Shown in pieces: positions 22,823-29,927 of a stretch of 30,647 nt of DNA. The translations under genes were made by a program, and so were the position numbers. Every line of letters begins with the position of its first letter. Within the stretch, counting starts at the first letter, position 1. The stretch comes from a virus. The notes below the pieces were generated by a model. It saw only the letters and a list, made by a program, of their open reading frames with translations, had not been told where the DNA came from and made no database searches. Location: IMG/VR virus record IMGVR_UViG_3300027746_000069, positions 1 through 30,647 of that record; one strand, 5' to 3'.

Positions 22823-24088
22823 ATGCCATTAACAAAAGTATCGTTTTCCGTAATTCAAGTTGCTAACAATGTAACTTCTACGACTGTTGGTAACACAACA
22901 TCTATTCCGTCATTTACTTTTGACCAGAATGGCGTAATTACATCAGCATCAAATACAGCAATCTCTGGTGCTGGTATCACAGCAAACACGATTGCTAACT
23001 CAGCATTCCAGACAGGTTCTATTGAGAATTATAGTAGAGCTACTGGATTGCTTTCTGGTATGCGGAATAGAATAATCAATGGTGCGATGGTGATTGACCA
23101 GCGTAATGCTGGAGCTGCTGTTACATCAAATGGTGCTTTTCCTGTTGATAGATTTACTGTAAGCAACGGAACTGACGGAGCGTTTTCTGCTCAACAAGAT
23201 TCCTCTGTACCAGCGGGTTTTACTAAATCAACAAAAATAACCATAACTACCGCAGATACAAGTCTTGCCGCAACACAAAATCTTTCATTTCTTCAAAGAA
23301 TAGAAGGCTACAATATTGCTGATTTGAATTGGGGTAGTGCAAACGCTAAAACAGTTACGCTATCCTTTTGGGTTCGTTCTAGTCTAACTGGAACTTTTGG
23401 CGGTGCATTAAGAAATAACGATACTAATCGGTCTTATCCATATACATATTCCATTTCAGTTGCTGACACTTGGGAATACAAAACAGTAACTATAACTGGT
23501 GATACTAGTGGAACATGGGCTACTGACAATAACACTGGAATAAACTTAATTTTTGGTCTTGGTGCTGGTGCTGATAGAAGTGGAACTGCTGGTGCTTGGA
23601 ATTCAAATACTAATTCTTCTGCTACAGGAGCAGTTTCAGTTGTCGGTACTTTAAACGCTACATGGTACATCACAGGAGTTCAACTTGAGGTAGGCTCTAC
23701 AGCTACTAGCTTTGATTACAGACCTTATGGAACTGAATTACAGCTTTGCCAACGCTATTATTACAATATTTTTGGAACAGCATCCGATTTTCAAGCATTT
23801 GGTTGTGGTGTTTGGCTTTCATCAACAGTTGGAAAAGTTTTGATAGACCTTCCAGTGCCTTTGAGAGTAGTTCCAACATTAGAAGCTGCAAGTCTTAGAC
23901 TTTTTGATGCCGCAGCATCAACCACTAGGTCAGCAACTGGTTTTTCCATAGCTTACACAGTAACAGCAACAAATAAAGCTTTTATTGATGTTAGTGTTGG
24001 CAGTAGTTCAGCTTCTGCTGGAGATGCTTGTTTGGCTGTATTAAATACTTCAACCAGTGCAAGAGTTGGTTTTAGTGCGGAGTTATAA
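22823..24088 (+). CDS. Tail-fibre adhesin with MRNRIING scaffold, type 2
   Basis: A 421-aa protein. The N-terminal 75 residues are a short shaft (PLTKVSFSVIQVANNVTSTT, then ITANTIANSAFQTGSIENY). GMRNRIINGAMVIDQRNAGA follows at about residue 80, then the same jelly-roll-like scaffold as the adhesin at 19988 (LSFWVRSSLTGTFGGALRNN, WEYKTVTITGDTSGTWA, TWYITGVQLEVGSTATSFDY). After QRYY the last 108 residues are a tip unrelated in sequence to the other two, except for its final GFSAEL. It lacks the long N-terminal modules of the 19988 protein, so the two may attach at different points. It is followed one base later by a small partner gene. Confidence 0.85.
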   Translation: MPLTKVSFSVIQVANNVTSTTVGNTTSIPSFTFDQNGVITSASNTAISGAGITANTIANSAFQTGSIENYSRATGLLSGMRNRIINGAMVIDQRNAGAAVTSNGAFPVDRFTVSNGTDGAFSAQQDSSVPAGFTKSTKITITTADTSLAATQNLSFLQRIEGYNIADLNWGSANAKTVTLSFWVRSSLTGTFGGALRNNDTNRSYPYTYSISVADTWEYKTVTITGDTSGTWATDNNTGINLIFGLGAGADRSGTAGAWNSNTNSSATGAVSVVGTLNATWYITGVQLEVGSTATSFDYRPYGTELQLCQRYYYNIFGTASDFQAFGCGVWLSSTVGKVLIDLPVPLRVVPTLEAASLRLFDAAASTTRSATGFSIAYTVTATNKAFIDVSVGSSSASAGDACLAVLNTSTSARVGFSAEL

Positions 24089-24089
24089 A

Positions 24090-24302
24090 ATGTATCAATT
24101 ACAAAAAAATTTGATGTTAAACAAAGTTTGTGCCGTTAATAAAACTACGGATAATGGAATGATATCTATTCCCATCTATGTTGGCAACACCGACTACGCT
24201 AACTTCAAAAAAGAAGTCTTAGCTGGTGCAGAACTGCAAGATGCCGATGGGAATGTGATGACCACAGAAGAAGCTAATGCGTTCATTGGAACACTTTCAT
24301 AA
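24090..24302 (+). CDS. Small fibre-partner protein with AELQDADG motif, copy 1
   Basis: A 70-aa protein. The ATG at 24090, one base after the adhesin stop, is chosen over an in-frame alternative at 24057 because the 52-aa gene at 21835 and the partner at 29362 start at the same place relative to their adhesins. The N-terminal half (YQLQKNLMLNKVCAVNKTTD) is specific to this gene. The C-terminal half (AGAELQDADGNVMTTEEANA, then FIGTL) is almost identical to the end of the gene at 29362. Likely a chaperone or cap for the MRNRIING adhesin upstream. Confidence 0.8.
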   Translation: MYQLQKNLMLNKVCAVNKTTDNGMISIPIYVGNTDYANFKKEVLAGAELQDADGNVMTTEEANAFIGTLS

Positions 24303-24305
24303 TTA
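24221..24305 (+). repeat. Shared 85-bp patch at end of partner gene, copy 1
   Basis: These bases align without gaps to 29484-29568, with the first 42 identical and about seven differences in all by my count. The patch covers the AELQDADGNVMT...AFIGTL coding end and the stop codon. The N-terminal halves of the two genes differ, so it looks like a conserved module joined to variable partners. Confidence 0.85.
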
Positions 24306-24308
24306 GCA

Positions 24309-24316
24309 CATAAATA
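24309..24316 (+). promoter_or_regulatory. Late-promoter-like octamer CATAAATA
   Basis: CATAAATA lies just after the partner-gene stop and 28 bases before the presumed ATC start at 24345. A transcript starting some six bases downstream would carry the AAAGGTGA ribosome-binding site. It supports a gene start at 24345 rather than at 24429. Confidence 0.5.
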
Positions 24317-24330
24317 GAACATAACAGATT

Positions 24331-24338
24331 AAAGGTGA
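24331..24338 (+). promoter_or_regulatory. Shine-Dalgarno pointing to an ATC start
   Basis: AAAGGTGA ends six bases before ATC at 24345. No ATG, GTG or TTG lies in frame between it and 24429. Its position is ideal for initiation at 24345 and useless for 24429. Confidence 0.6.
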
Positions 24339-24344
24339 ACTAAA

Positions 24345-24770
24345 ATCGGATATCTTGGCAACTCTCCGCAAAGCGGCGCAATCAGGTCAGAATTCTTTAC
24401 TGGCAATAACTCTACGACCACATACAACTTGGCGTATGAGTATGGCAACGAAGCTTCGGTTCTCGTATTCATTGATGGCGTAAAACAAAAGACCGATTCA
24501 TATGCAGTTATAAACGGTCAAATTATTTTCACAACTGCTCCACCTAATTCTGGTACAAACAACATTGAAGTTGTTTATCTTGGTGGATCAGTTGTTACAA
24601 CACCATATTTGTCCGCAGATGAATTTGGTATCATAAGAATTAATGCTGCTGAGCTAACACAAAATGCAACCATTACCACCGGATATAACGCTAGCTCAGC
24701 CGGGCCATTAAAAGTGGCGAATAATATAACCGTAAGTGTGGCTAATAATTCCACATGGACAATATTTTAA
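24345..24770 (+). CDS. Short fibre protein, apparently starting at ATC
   Basis: The frame is open from 24339 (stop TGA at 24336). From ATC at 24345 it reads (I/M)GYLGNSPQSGAIRSEFFTGN, parallel to MGYIGAVGP...ERFSGNNS of the fibre gene at 19988. This indicates that the true N-terminus is at 24345 and not at the TTG of 24429, which would cut into the conserved fibre module (FFTGNNSTTTYNL ... VFIDGVKQ ... IIFTTAPPN ... IEVVYLG). The protein would be 141 aa. Its C-terminus (SSAGPLKVANNITVSVANNS, then TWTIF) is an 'AGP...STW.I' end module also present in the gene at 29589. An ATG-to-ATC change, by mutation, sequencing error or real non-canonical initiation, is the simplest explanation. Confidence 0.72.
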   Translation: MGYLGNSPQSGAIRSEFFTGNNSTTTYNLAYEYGNEASVLVFIDGVKQKTDSYAVINGQIIFTTAPPNSGTNNIEVVYLGGSVVTTPYLSADEFGIIRINAAELTQNATITTGYNASSAGPLKVANNITVSVANNSTWTIF

Positions 24771-24786
24771 CTAAAGAGATAAATTT

Positions 24787-25578
24787 ATGGCCGGACTGAT
24801 AAAAGCAGACACAATATATGGCGAAAGTTCGCTACGACTAAACGTTGGTGAAGTAACTCTCATCAATGTAAATGCTACAGCGTTTAATGTCGCACAACCA
24901 CTCAATGTTCAAACCAATGCAACGATAACAGGTAACCTAACTGTTCTTACAGATGCTACTTTCTCTGGCAATGTAAGGATTGAAGGTACTCAGTTCATTA
25001 CCAACACCGAGATTCTTGTTGTTGAAGATAAGAACATTGAAATTGCCAATGTGGCAAACCCAACTACGACAACTGCAAACGGTGCAGGTATCACAATTCG
25101 CACAGGTCTTACAGCTTCAAGTAATAGAGATCCAACAATTCAATGGGAACTTCCAAACCAATCATTTCTAATCAATCAAGGTATTGACATTCAGCAAGTA
25201 ACAGAGCGTGCCAATGTGTCCGCAAATACCTTAAATGGTGTTTCAAACTTTGATGTGCTAGAAGGTGCTGTTAAGTTCTATACAAACAACCCAACGGGTA
25301 ACTGGACAATTAATGTCCGTGGTAGTTCTTCTAATAGTTTTGATAGCATGACCGCAACAGGTGATTCTGTTACCGTGGCTTATATGGCAAACAATGGTGG
25401 TACTGCATACTATCAGACAGGATTACAGATTGACGGATTTACTCGCACAGTAAAATGGCAAGGCGGTTCTGCACCATCTTCAGGTAATGCAAGTAGTATT
25501 GATATCTACTCTATTACATTATTGAAAACTGCTGCCAATACATGGACAGTATTAGCTTCACAAACACAATACGCATAA
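24787..25578 (+). CDS. Short tail-fibre protein
   Basis: A 263-aa protein. The N-terminus (AGLIKADTIYGESSLRLNVG) is a fibre-attachment type start, followed by a beta-rich shaft (TITGNLTVLTDATFSGNVRI). The middle (FITNTEILVVEDKNIEIANV, then GAGITIRTG) is a familiar shaft element in fibres of marine T4-like phages. The C-terminal 90 residues (FYTNNPTGNWTINVRGSSSN through TANTWTVLASQTQYA) form a compact beta domain that often ends such fibres. There is no small partner gene after it. It is probably a minor fibre or the base of an adhesin; receptor binding is not evident. Confidence 0.8.
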   Translation: MAGLIKADTIYGESSLRLNVGEVTLINVNATAFNVAQPLNVQTNATITGNLTVLTDATFSGNVRIEGTQFITNTEILVVEDKNIEIANVANPTTTTANGAGITIRTGLTASSNRDPTIQWELPNQSFLINQGIDIQQVTERANVSANTLNGVSNFDVLEGAVKFYTNNPTGNWTINVRGSSSNSFDSMTATGDSVTVAYMANNGGTAYYQTGLQIDGFTRTVKWQGGSAPSSGNASSIDIYSITLLKTAANTWTVLASQTQYA

Positions 25579-25594
25579 TTTTAGGAATTAGATA

Positions 25595-26944
25595 ATGCCT
25601 TTATTTGGTACTCGTGGTGCAGCATCCGTAACAGGCTTTGGCGGACTAGCCAAGCTTGGTTACCTGCTTCGTAATTCTTTAAGGTTTCGTGCTAGTGCCT
25701 CTGCTACTTTAAGCAGAACTCCAGCTAGTGCAACTAATCGTAGAACTTGGACATTTAGTGCTTGGGTAAAAAGAGGAAAATTAACATCAAACAATACAAT
25801 TCTTAATGCTGGCTATCCAACTGTTTCTTGGTTTGCTTTTATCTTTGGTAGTGATGATACATTGCAAATTGCTCAAACTGCTGGTTCATCTGCTGGCTGG
25901 AAAACTGCGGCTCTTTTTCGTGACCCATCCGCTTGGTATCATGTAATTTGCGTAGTAGATACAACTTCTTCAACATCAACAATGAATGGAAGTTCTACCG
26001 ATAGAATGCGTTTGTATGTAAATGGAGTTCAGTATGTGATGACTAGTGGAACAATTCCATCGCAAAACTCAGATTTACAAGTAAACAATACAATTTCACA
26101 TACTATTGGTGGATATAGCAGTGAATACTACGATGGAGAAATTGCTGAAGTTAATTTTATTGACGGAATAGCTCTTACTCCATCTTCATTTGGTAAAACT
26201 GATCCAGTAACAGGCCAATGGATTCCAATTAAATATACTGGTACTTATGGCACCAATGGATTCTATTTAAACTTTACTGATGCTTCAGCTGCAACAGCGG
26301 CTGCAATTGGTAAAGATTCTTCTGGTAACGGAAATAACTGGACACCAAACAATATTTCTGTAACTGCTGGCACTACTTACGATTCAATGACTGATGTTCC
26401 AACGCTGACTAGCGCAACTGCGGCGAACTACCCTGTGTTAAGCCCATTGATGGGAAATGGAGCTACATTATCTAATGGAAATTTATCGATTTCTGGAGGT
26501 GATGACAATGCTTGCACAATGGCTTGTCCACCAAGCGGCAAATGGTATGCGGAATTCTTTTACACCAATGCTTCAAATTCTTGCCATTTTGGAATTTATG
26601 ACAATTCAAAATCTCCAATATCACTTAATAATTCAATTTTGTATGTAAATAATGGTCAAGTTTATATAAATAATTCGCTTCAAACAACATGGGCTTCTTA
26701 CTCTAGCGGTGATACTGTCGCTATTGCAATAGACATCACTGGCAACACAATTTATTTTTACAAAAATAATACTTTGCAAGGTTCTTACAACTTTGTTAGT
26801 GCTGCAGGTATTTCAACAAGTAATGTTATTTACGGAGTTCGCTGTAATTCTGGTGTTACTGCCAGTGTAAACTTTGGCCAAAGACCTTTTGCCTACACTC
26901 CACCGTCTGGCTTCAAAGCTCTCAACACTTATAACTTACCATAA
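25595..26944 (+). CDS. LamG-like plus SPRY-like adhesin (possible N-terminal half of a split protein)
   Basis: A 449-aa protein. Residues about 30-215 resemble a laminin-G/concanavalin-like domain: TWTFSAWVKRGKLTSNNTIL, FRDPSAWYHVICVVD, RLYVNGVQ, then YDGEIAEVNFIDGIALTPSS. DSSGNGNNWTPNNIS follows. Residues about 288-445 resemble a SPRY domain: GKWYAEFFYTNASNSCHFGI, then IYFYKNNTLQGSY and VNFGQRPFAYTPPSGFKALN. LamG and SPRY folds bind sugars or proteins, so this is a strong adhesin candidate. It ends at NTYNLP; in related phage proteins this is usually followed in the same chain by a sequence like that of the next gene, only two bases downstream. The split may be real or a frameshift. Confidence 0.82.
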   Translation: MPLFGTRGAASVTGFGGLAKLGYLLRNSLRFRASASATLSRTPASATNRRTWTFSAWVKRGKLTSNNTILNAGYPTVSWFAFIFGSDDTLQIAQTAGSSAGWKTAALFRDPSAWYHVICVVDTTSSTSTMNGSSTDRMRLYVNGVQYVMTSGTIPSQNSDLQVNNTISHTIGGYSSEYYDGEIAEVNFIDGIALTPSSFGKTDPVTGQWIPIKYTGTYGTNGFYLNFTDASAATAAAIGKDSSGNGNNWTPNNISVTAGTTYDSMTDVPTLTSATAANYPVLSPLMGNGATLSNGNLSISGGDDNACTMACPPSGKWYAEFFYTNASNSCHFGIYDNSKSPISLNNSILYVNNGQVYINNSLQTTWASYSSGDTVAIAIDITGNTIYFYKNNTLQGSYNFVSAAGISTSNVIYGVRCNSGVTASVNFGQRPFAYTPPSGFKALNTYNLP

Positions 26945-26946
26945 CT

Positions 26947-27972
26947 ATGCCAGTCATTAATAAACCAAATCAACATTTTGATGTTAACCTATGGACAGGT
27001 ACAGGTTCTGCTGGTCAAGTGCAAACCAATAGTGGTTCAATGCAACCTGATTTTGTTTGGATTAAAAATAGAAGTAGTACCGGTGGACATTGGTGGTCAG
27101 ATTCGGTTCGTGGAGCTGCAAATTATATTTCTTCTCAAAATACTGATGCAGAAGCTAGCAGTCCAGTAGGTCTTACTTCTTTTAATTCAAATGGTTTTAC
27201 AGTTGGTTCAGATTCTTGGACTGGAGGCAACGGTGCCACTTATGTTGGTTGGCAATGGAAAGCAGGCGGCACAGCAGTAACTAATACTTCAGGTACAATT
27301 ACATCACAAGTGTCTGCAAATCCAACGGCAGGATTTAGTATTGTTACTTATACAGGCACAGGTAGTAACGCTACAGTAGGTCATGGTTTAGGTGTTGCAC
27401 CATCAATGTATATTGTTAAGCGCAGAAGTAATACTGGCAATTGGTATGTTTATCACATTTCAATTGGAAATACAAATAGACTAAGGCTTGATGAAACAAG
27501 CGCATCAACTGCTGAAAGTGCTGCATGGAACAATACATCACCAACATCAACTGTATTTAGTATTGGAACTTCTGTAGATGTTAACGCCAGCACTAATACT
27601 TATGTAGCCTACTGCTTTGCACCTGTCGCTGGATACTCTGCATTTGGCAGCTATACGGGTAACGGCTCGACTGATGGTCCTTTTGTTTATCTAGGATTTA
27701 GGCCTAAATGTTTTATTGTAAAACGCACCGACACTGCTGGATTACAATGGGAAATATTTGATTCTGCTCGTTTTACAATTAATGGAATGGATAATCCAAC
27801 TTTGTATCCAAATGCAAATACCGCAGAAGCAAGTAATGCAGAAAACTATGGCGATTTTTTAAGTAACGGATTTAAACTACGTTATACAAACGGCAACTTT
27901 AATGCAAACGGTGGAACATATGTCTATGCCGCATTTGCTGAGAGCCCCTTCAAATTCGCTAACGCCCGCTGA
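26947..27972 (+). CDS. DUF7483-like adhesin part (possible C-terminal half of the LamG/SPRY protein)
   Basis: A 341-aa protein. The N-terminus (INKPNQHFDVNLWTGTGSAG) is the pattern that normally continues a LamG/SPRY chain ('NLP..I..P..HFD...YTGTG'). The rest has two related halves: MQPDFVWIKNRSSTGGHWWS and AAWNNTSPTSTVF, then FRPKCFIVKRTDTAGLQWEI and YGDFLSNGFKLR, both with P-D/K-x-(V/I)-x-(I/V)-K-R and W motifs, ending in YVYAAFAESPFKFANAR, the usual end of this family (DUF7483 in my recollection). It starts at ATG two bases after the previous stop with no ribosome-binding site, which fits translational coupling or a broken single gene. The stop TGA is next to a perfect TATAAATA. Confidence 0.8.
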   Translation: MPVINKPNQHFDVNLWTGTGSAGQVQTNSGSMQPDFVWIKNRSSTGGHWWSDSVRGAANYISSQNTDAEASSPVGLTSFNSNGFTVGSDSWTGGNGATYVGWQWKAGGTAVTNTSGTITSQVSANPTAGFSIVTYTGTGSNATVGHGLGVAPSMYIVKRRSNTGNWYVYHISIGNTNRLRLDETSASTAESAAWNNTSPTSTVFSIGTSVDVNASTNTYVAYCFAPVAGYSAFGSYTGNGSTDGPFVYLGFRPKCFIVKRTDTAGLQWEIFDSARFTINGMDNPTLYPNANTAEASNAENYGDFLSNGFKLRYTNGNFNANGGTYVYAAFAESPFKFANAR

Positions 27973-27980
27973 TATAAATA
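27973..27980 (+). promoter_or_regulatory. Perfect T4-type late promoter TATAAATA
   Basis: TATAAATA, an exact match to the T4 late promoter element, starts immediately after the TGA of the upstream gene. The ATG at 28004 lies 23 bases after it, with an AAGAGAGA ribosome-binding site at 27993-28000. Geometry is right for a late transcript with a normal leader. It is the best promoter call in the window. Confidence 0.7.
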
Positions 27981-28003
27981 AAAGAATAAACTAAGAGAGA
28001 ATT

Positions 28004-29365
28004 ATGGCTGGAAAAATAATCGTTTCAACATTACAATCTGATACCGATAACAGTATTTCGTTTGTCGCAAATACTGGTGCAACCATATTCTCTGCGAATA
28101 TATCACATGGTATTGCAGGTTCATTTATTGCCAATGGTTCAATTACTGGTGCTAAGATTGCTTTAGGTACTATTACGGGTGATGATATTGCCACTGGACA
28201 AATCACTGGTAATTTACTCACAGCTAATTGTGTATCAGGAAATAATATTGTAGCTAATACTATATCTAATACTTCAATTCAAACTGGTGCAGTTGAGAAT
28301 TATATGACAGCTCAAGGTTTAGATTTTGGTATGCGGAATAGAATTATTAACGGTACCATGGTGATTGACCAGCGTAATGCTGGCGCAAATACTATTATTT
28401 CTTCAAATGCGCCATATACAGTTGACCGTTGGAGAGCACAAATTTCTCAGCATAACGGAACAATGAATGTTCGCCAAGATTCAACTTCAACCGTTGGATT
28501 TACCAAATCATTACGAGCAATTGTAACAACTGCAAATACATCTTTACCTGCTACTTCAGTAACTAGAGTTTGGACAAATATTGAAGGACTGAATGTTGCT
28601 GATTTAGGATTTGGAACAGCTAATGCTAAGCCAGTTACTCTATCATTTTTTGTTCGGTCAAGTAATACAGGAACATTTAGTGGTGCATTAACAAATTATG
28701 ACGAAAATCGTTCTTATCCTTTTGAATATACTATTAATACAGTTAATACATTTGAGAAGAAAACTATCACAATACCTGGTGACACTTCAGGCAATTGGTC
28801 AAGTAACACAGAAGGTTCATTTGCATTAAACTTTAGTTTAGGTACAGGAACAACTAATCTTGGTACCGCAAATGCTTGGACAGGTTCTTGGAAAGTTGGC
28901 ACAACCGGAAGTTTCTCGTTAGCAGGTGTTTTGAATGCTACTTGGTATTTAACTGGAGTCCAATTGGAAGAAGGCTCTGTTCCAACTTCTTTTGAATATC
29001 GCCAACACACTACTGAATTGGCTTTGTGTCAGAGGTATTACTATAAAATTAAATCTCTTGGAACTGGTTACGACTACGCTCTTGGTTATGCAGTAAGTTC
29101 GACTGTTTATAGGGACTTTACTCCATTTCCAGTAACTATGAGGACTAATCCAACTTCTTTAGAACAAACTGGAACAGCATCAGATTATTCAGTTCGTGCG
29201 CCAGCATCAACAGTTACTTGTTCAGCAGTTCCTTTTTATTATGGTGGTATAACCAACGGTGCAGTAACAGAATATACAGTAGCATCAGGTCTTACTACTG
29301 GTCAAGGTTCAAGTTCAAGATTTCCTAATGTAAACGGCTATGTTGCATGGAGTGCAGAACTATGA
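28004..29365 (+). CDS. Tail-fibre adhesin with MRNRIING scaffold, type 3
   Basis: A 453-aa protein. The N-terminal 105 residues are a shaft with 'GSITGAKIALGTITGDDIAT'-type repeats, as in long fibres of this group. GMRNRIINGTMVIDQRNAGA follows at about residue 110, then the shared scaffold (LSFFVRSSNTGTFSGALTNY, NRSYPFEYTINTVNTFEKKT, TWYLTGVQLEEGSVPTSFEY). The final 107 residues after QRYY are a third, different tip, ending in the shared AWSAEL. The 51-bp exact repeat with the adhesin at 19988 lies at 28958-29008. The stop overlaps the start of its partner gene by four bases (ATGA), implying coupled translation. Confidence 0.87.
   Translation: MAGKIIVSTLQSDTDNSISFVANTGATIFSANISHGIAGSFIANGSITGAKIALGTITGDDIATGQITGNLLTANCVSGNNIVANTISNTSIQTGAVENYMTAQGLDFGMRNRIINGTMVIDQRNAGANTIISSNAPYTVDRWRAQISQHNGTMNVRQDSTSTVGFTKSLRAIVTTANTSLPATSVTRVWTNIEGLNVADLGFGTANAKPVTLSFFVRSSNTGTFSGALTNYDENRSYPFEYTINTVNTFEKKTITIPGDTSGNWSSNTEGSFALNFSLGTGTTNLGTANAWTGSWKVGTTGSFSLAGVLNATWYLTGVQLEEGSVPTSFEYRQHTTELALCQRYYYKIKSLGTGYDYALGYAVSSTVYRDFTPFPVTMRTNPTSLEQTGTASDYSVRAPASTVTCSAVPFYYGGITNGAVTEYTVASGLTTGQGSSSRFPNVNGYVAWSAEL
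28958..29008 (+). repeat. 51-bp exact repeat, copy 2 (end of adhesin scaffold)
   Basis: Identical to 21425-21475. The two copies are 7.5 kb apart in the same orientation, so recombination between them would delete or swap the fibre cassettes in between and join one scaffold to another tip in frame. Confidence 0.9.
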
Positions 29366-29565
29366 TTTATAAATTACTCACAATAACCGAAGATGGTTTT
29401 AAAATACTTGCTCGAATAGATGACGATGGTTTATGTCGTTTAACTTGCACAGCACAAAATCCTGAGTTTCAAACACACATCAAAGCTGGTGCAGAACTGC
29501 AAGATGCCGATGGGAATGTGATGACACAAGCTGAAGCTGATGCGTTCATTGGAACACTTCCATAA
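29362..29565 (+). CDS. Small fibre-partner protein with AELQDADG motif, copy 2
   Basis: A 67-aa protein overlapping the adhesin stop (ATGA). The N-terminal half (IYKLLTITEDGFKILARIDD) differs from that of the gene at 24090; the C-terminal half (AGAELQDADGNVMTQAEADA, then FIGTLP) is nearly the same in protein and DNA. It follows an MRNRIING adhesin, as does copy 1, so partner and adhesin class go together. Role as an adhesin chaperone or cap is inferred from this pairing. Confidence 0.82.
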   Translation: MIYKLLTITEDGFKILARIDDDGLCRLTCTAQNPEFQTHIKAGAELQDADGNVMTQAEADAFIGTLP

Positions 29566-29568
29566 TTA
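29484..29568 (+). repeat. Shared 85-bp patch at end of partner gene, copy 2
   Basis: Gapless match to 24221-24305; see that entry for its content. The first 42 bases are identical. Confidence 0.85.
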
Positions 29569-29573
29569 ACCAG

Positions 29574-29581
29574 AATAAATA
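29574..29581 (+). promoter_or_regulatory. Late-promoter-like octamer AATAAATA
   Basis: AATAAATA ends seven bases before the ATG at 29589, in the same sequence setting as 22808-22815. The leader would be close to zero with T4-like geometry, so its use for this gene is uncertain. Confidence 0.4.
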
Positions 29582-29588
29582 GACCAAT

Positions 29589-29927
29589 ATGCCAATCTCT
29601 CGCATCAATAATAATTCTATTGCCAATAATACCATTGTTGCATCCGACTTAGCCGCTGGTTCTGTTACTGGTGATAAACTCGGTTTGACCGCAATCAATG
29701 CTAATAATGTGGTTGATGCTTCAATTACCGCTGCTAAATTAGCTGCAGGTGCAGGTGGTCAGTTTCTTGATAATCAAGCTGTTCATGTAGTGTATTTTAA
29801 TGGCCAAAATCTTACATCAAATATTTCTGTGTCAGCAAATCAAAATGCGTTTACAGCGGGACCATTTACTATTGATGCTCCATATCAAGTAACATTGAAT
29901 GCTGGTTCTACTTGGGTAATTCTATAA
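29589..29927 (+). CDS. Short fibre protein with AGP...STW end module
   Basis: A 112-aa protein. The N-terminal half is a fibre shaft with repeats around 'NNTIVASDLAAGSVTGDKLG' and 'DASITAAKLAAGAGG'. The C-terminal 45 residues (NISVSANQNAFTAGPFTIDA, then PYQVTLNAGSTWVIL) match the end module of the gene at 24345. The module is common at the ends of small phage surface proteins. There is no separate receptor domain, so it may be a minor fibre or the base on which the following C1q-like adhesin sits. The stop overlaps the next start (TAATGG). Confidence 0.78.
   Translation: MPISRINNNSIANNTIVASDLAAGSVTGDKLGLTAINANNVVDASITAAKLAAGAGGQFLDNQAVHVVYFNGQNLTSNISVSANQNAFTAGPFTIDAPYQVTLNAGSTWVIL

Noticed and set aside
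21500-29365. Diversity-generating retroelement acting on the adhesin tips
   Set aside because: The tips differ throughout and not only at adenine positions, no reverse transcriptase and no template repeat are visible in the window. A distant element outside the window cannot be excluded.
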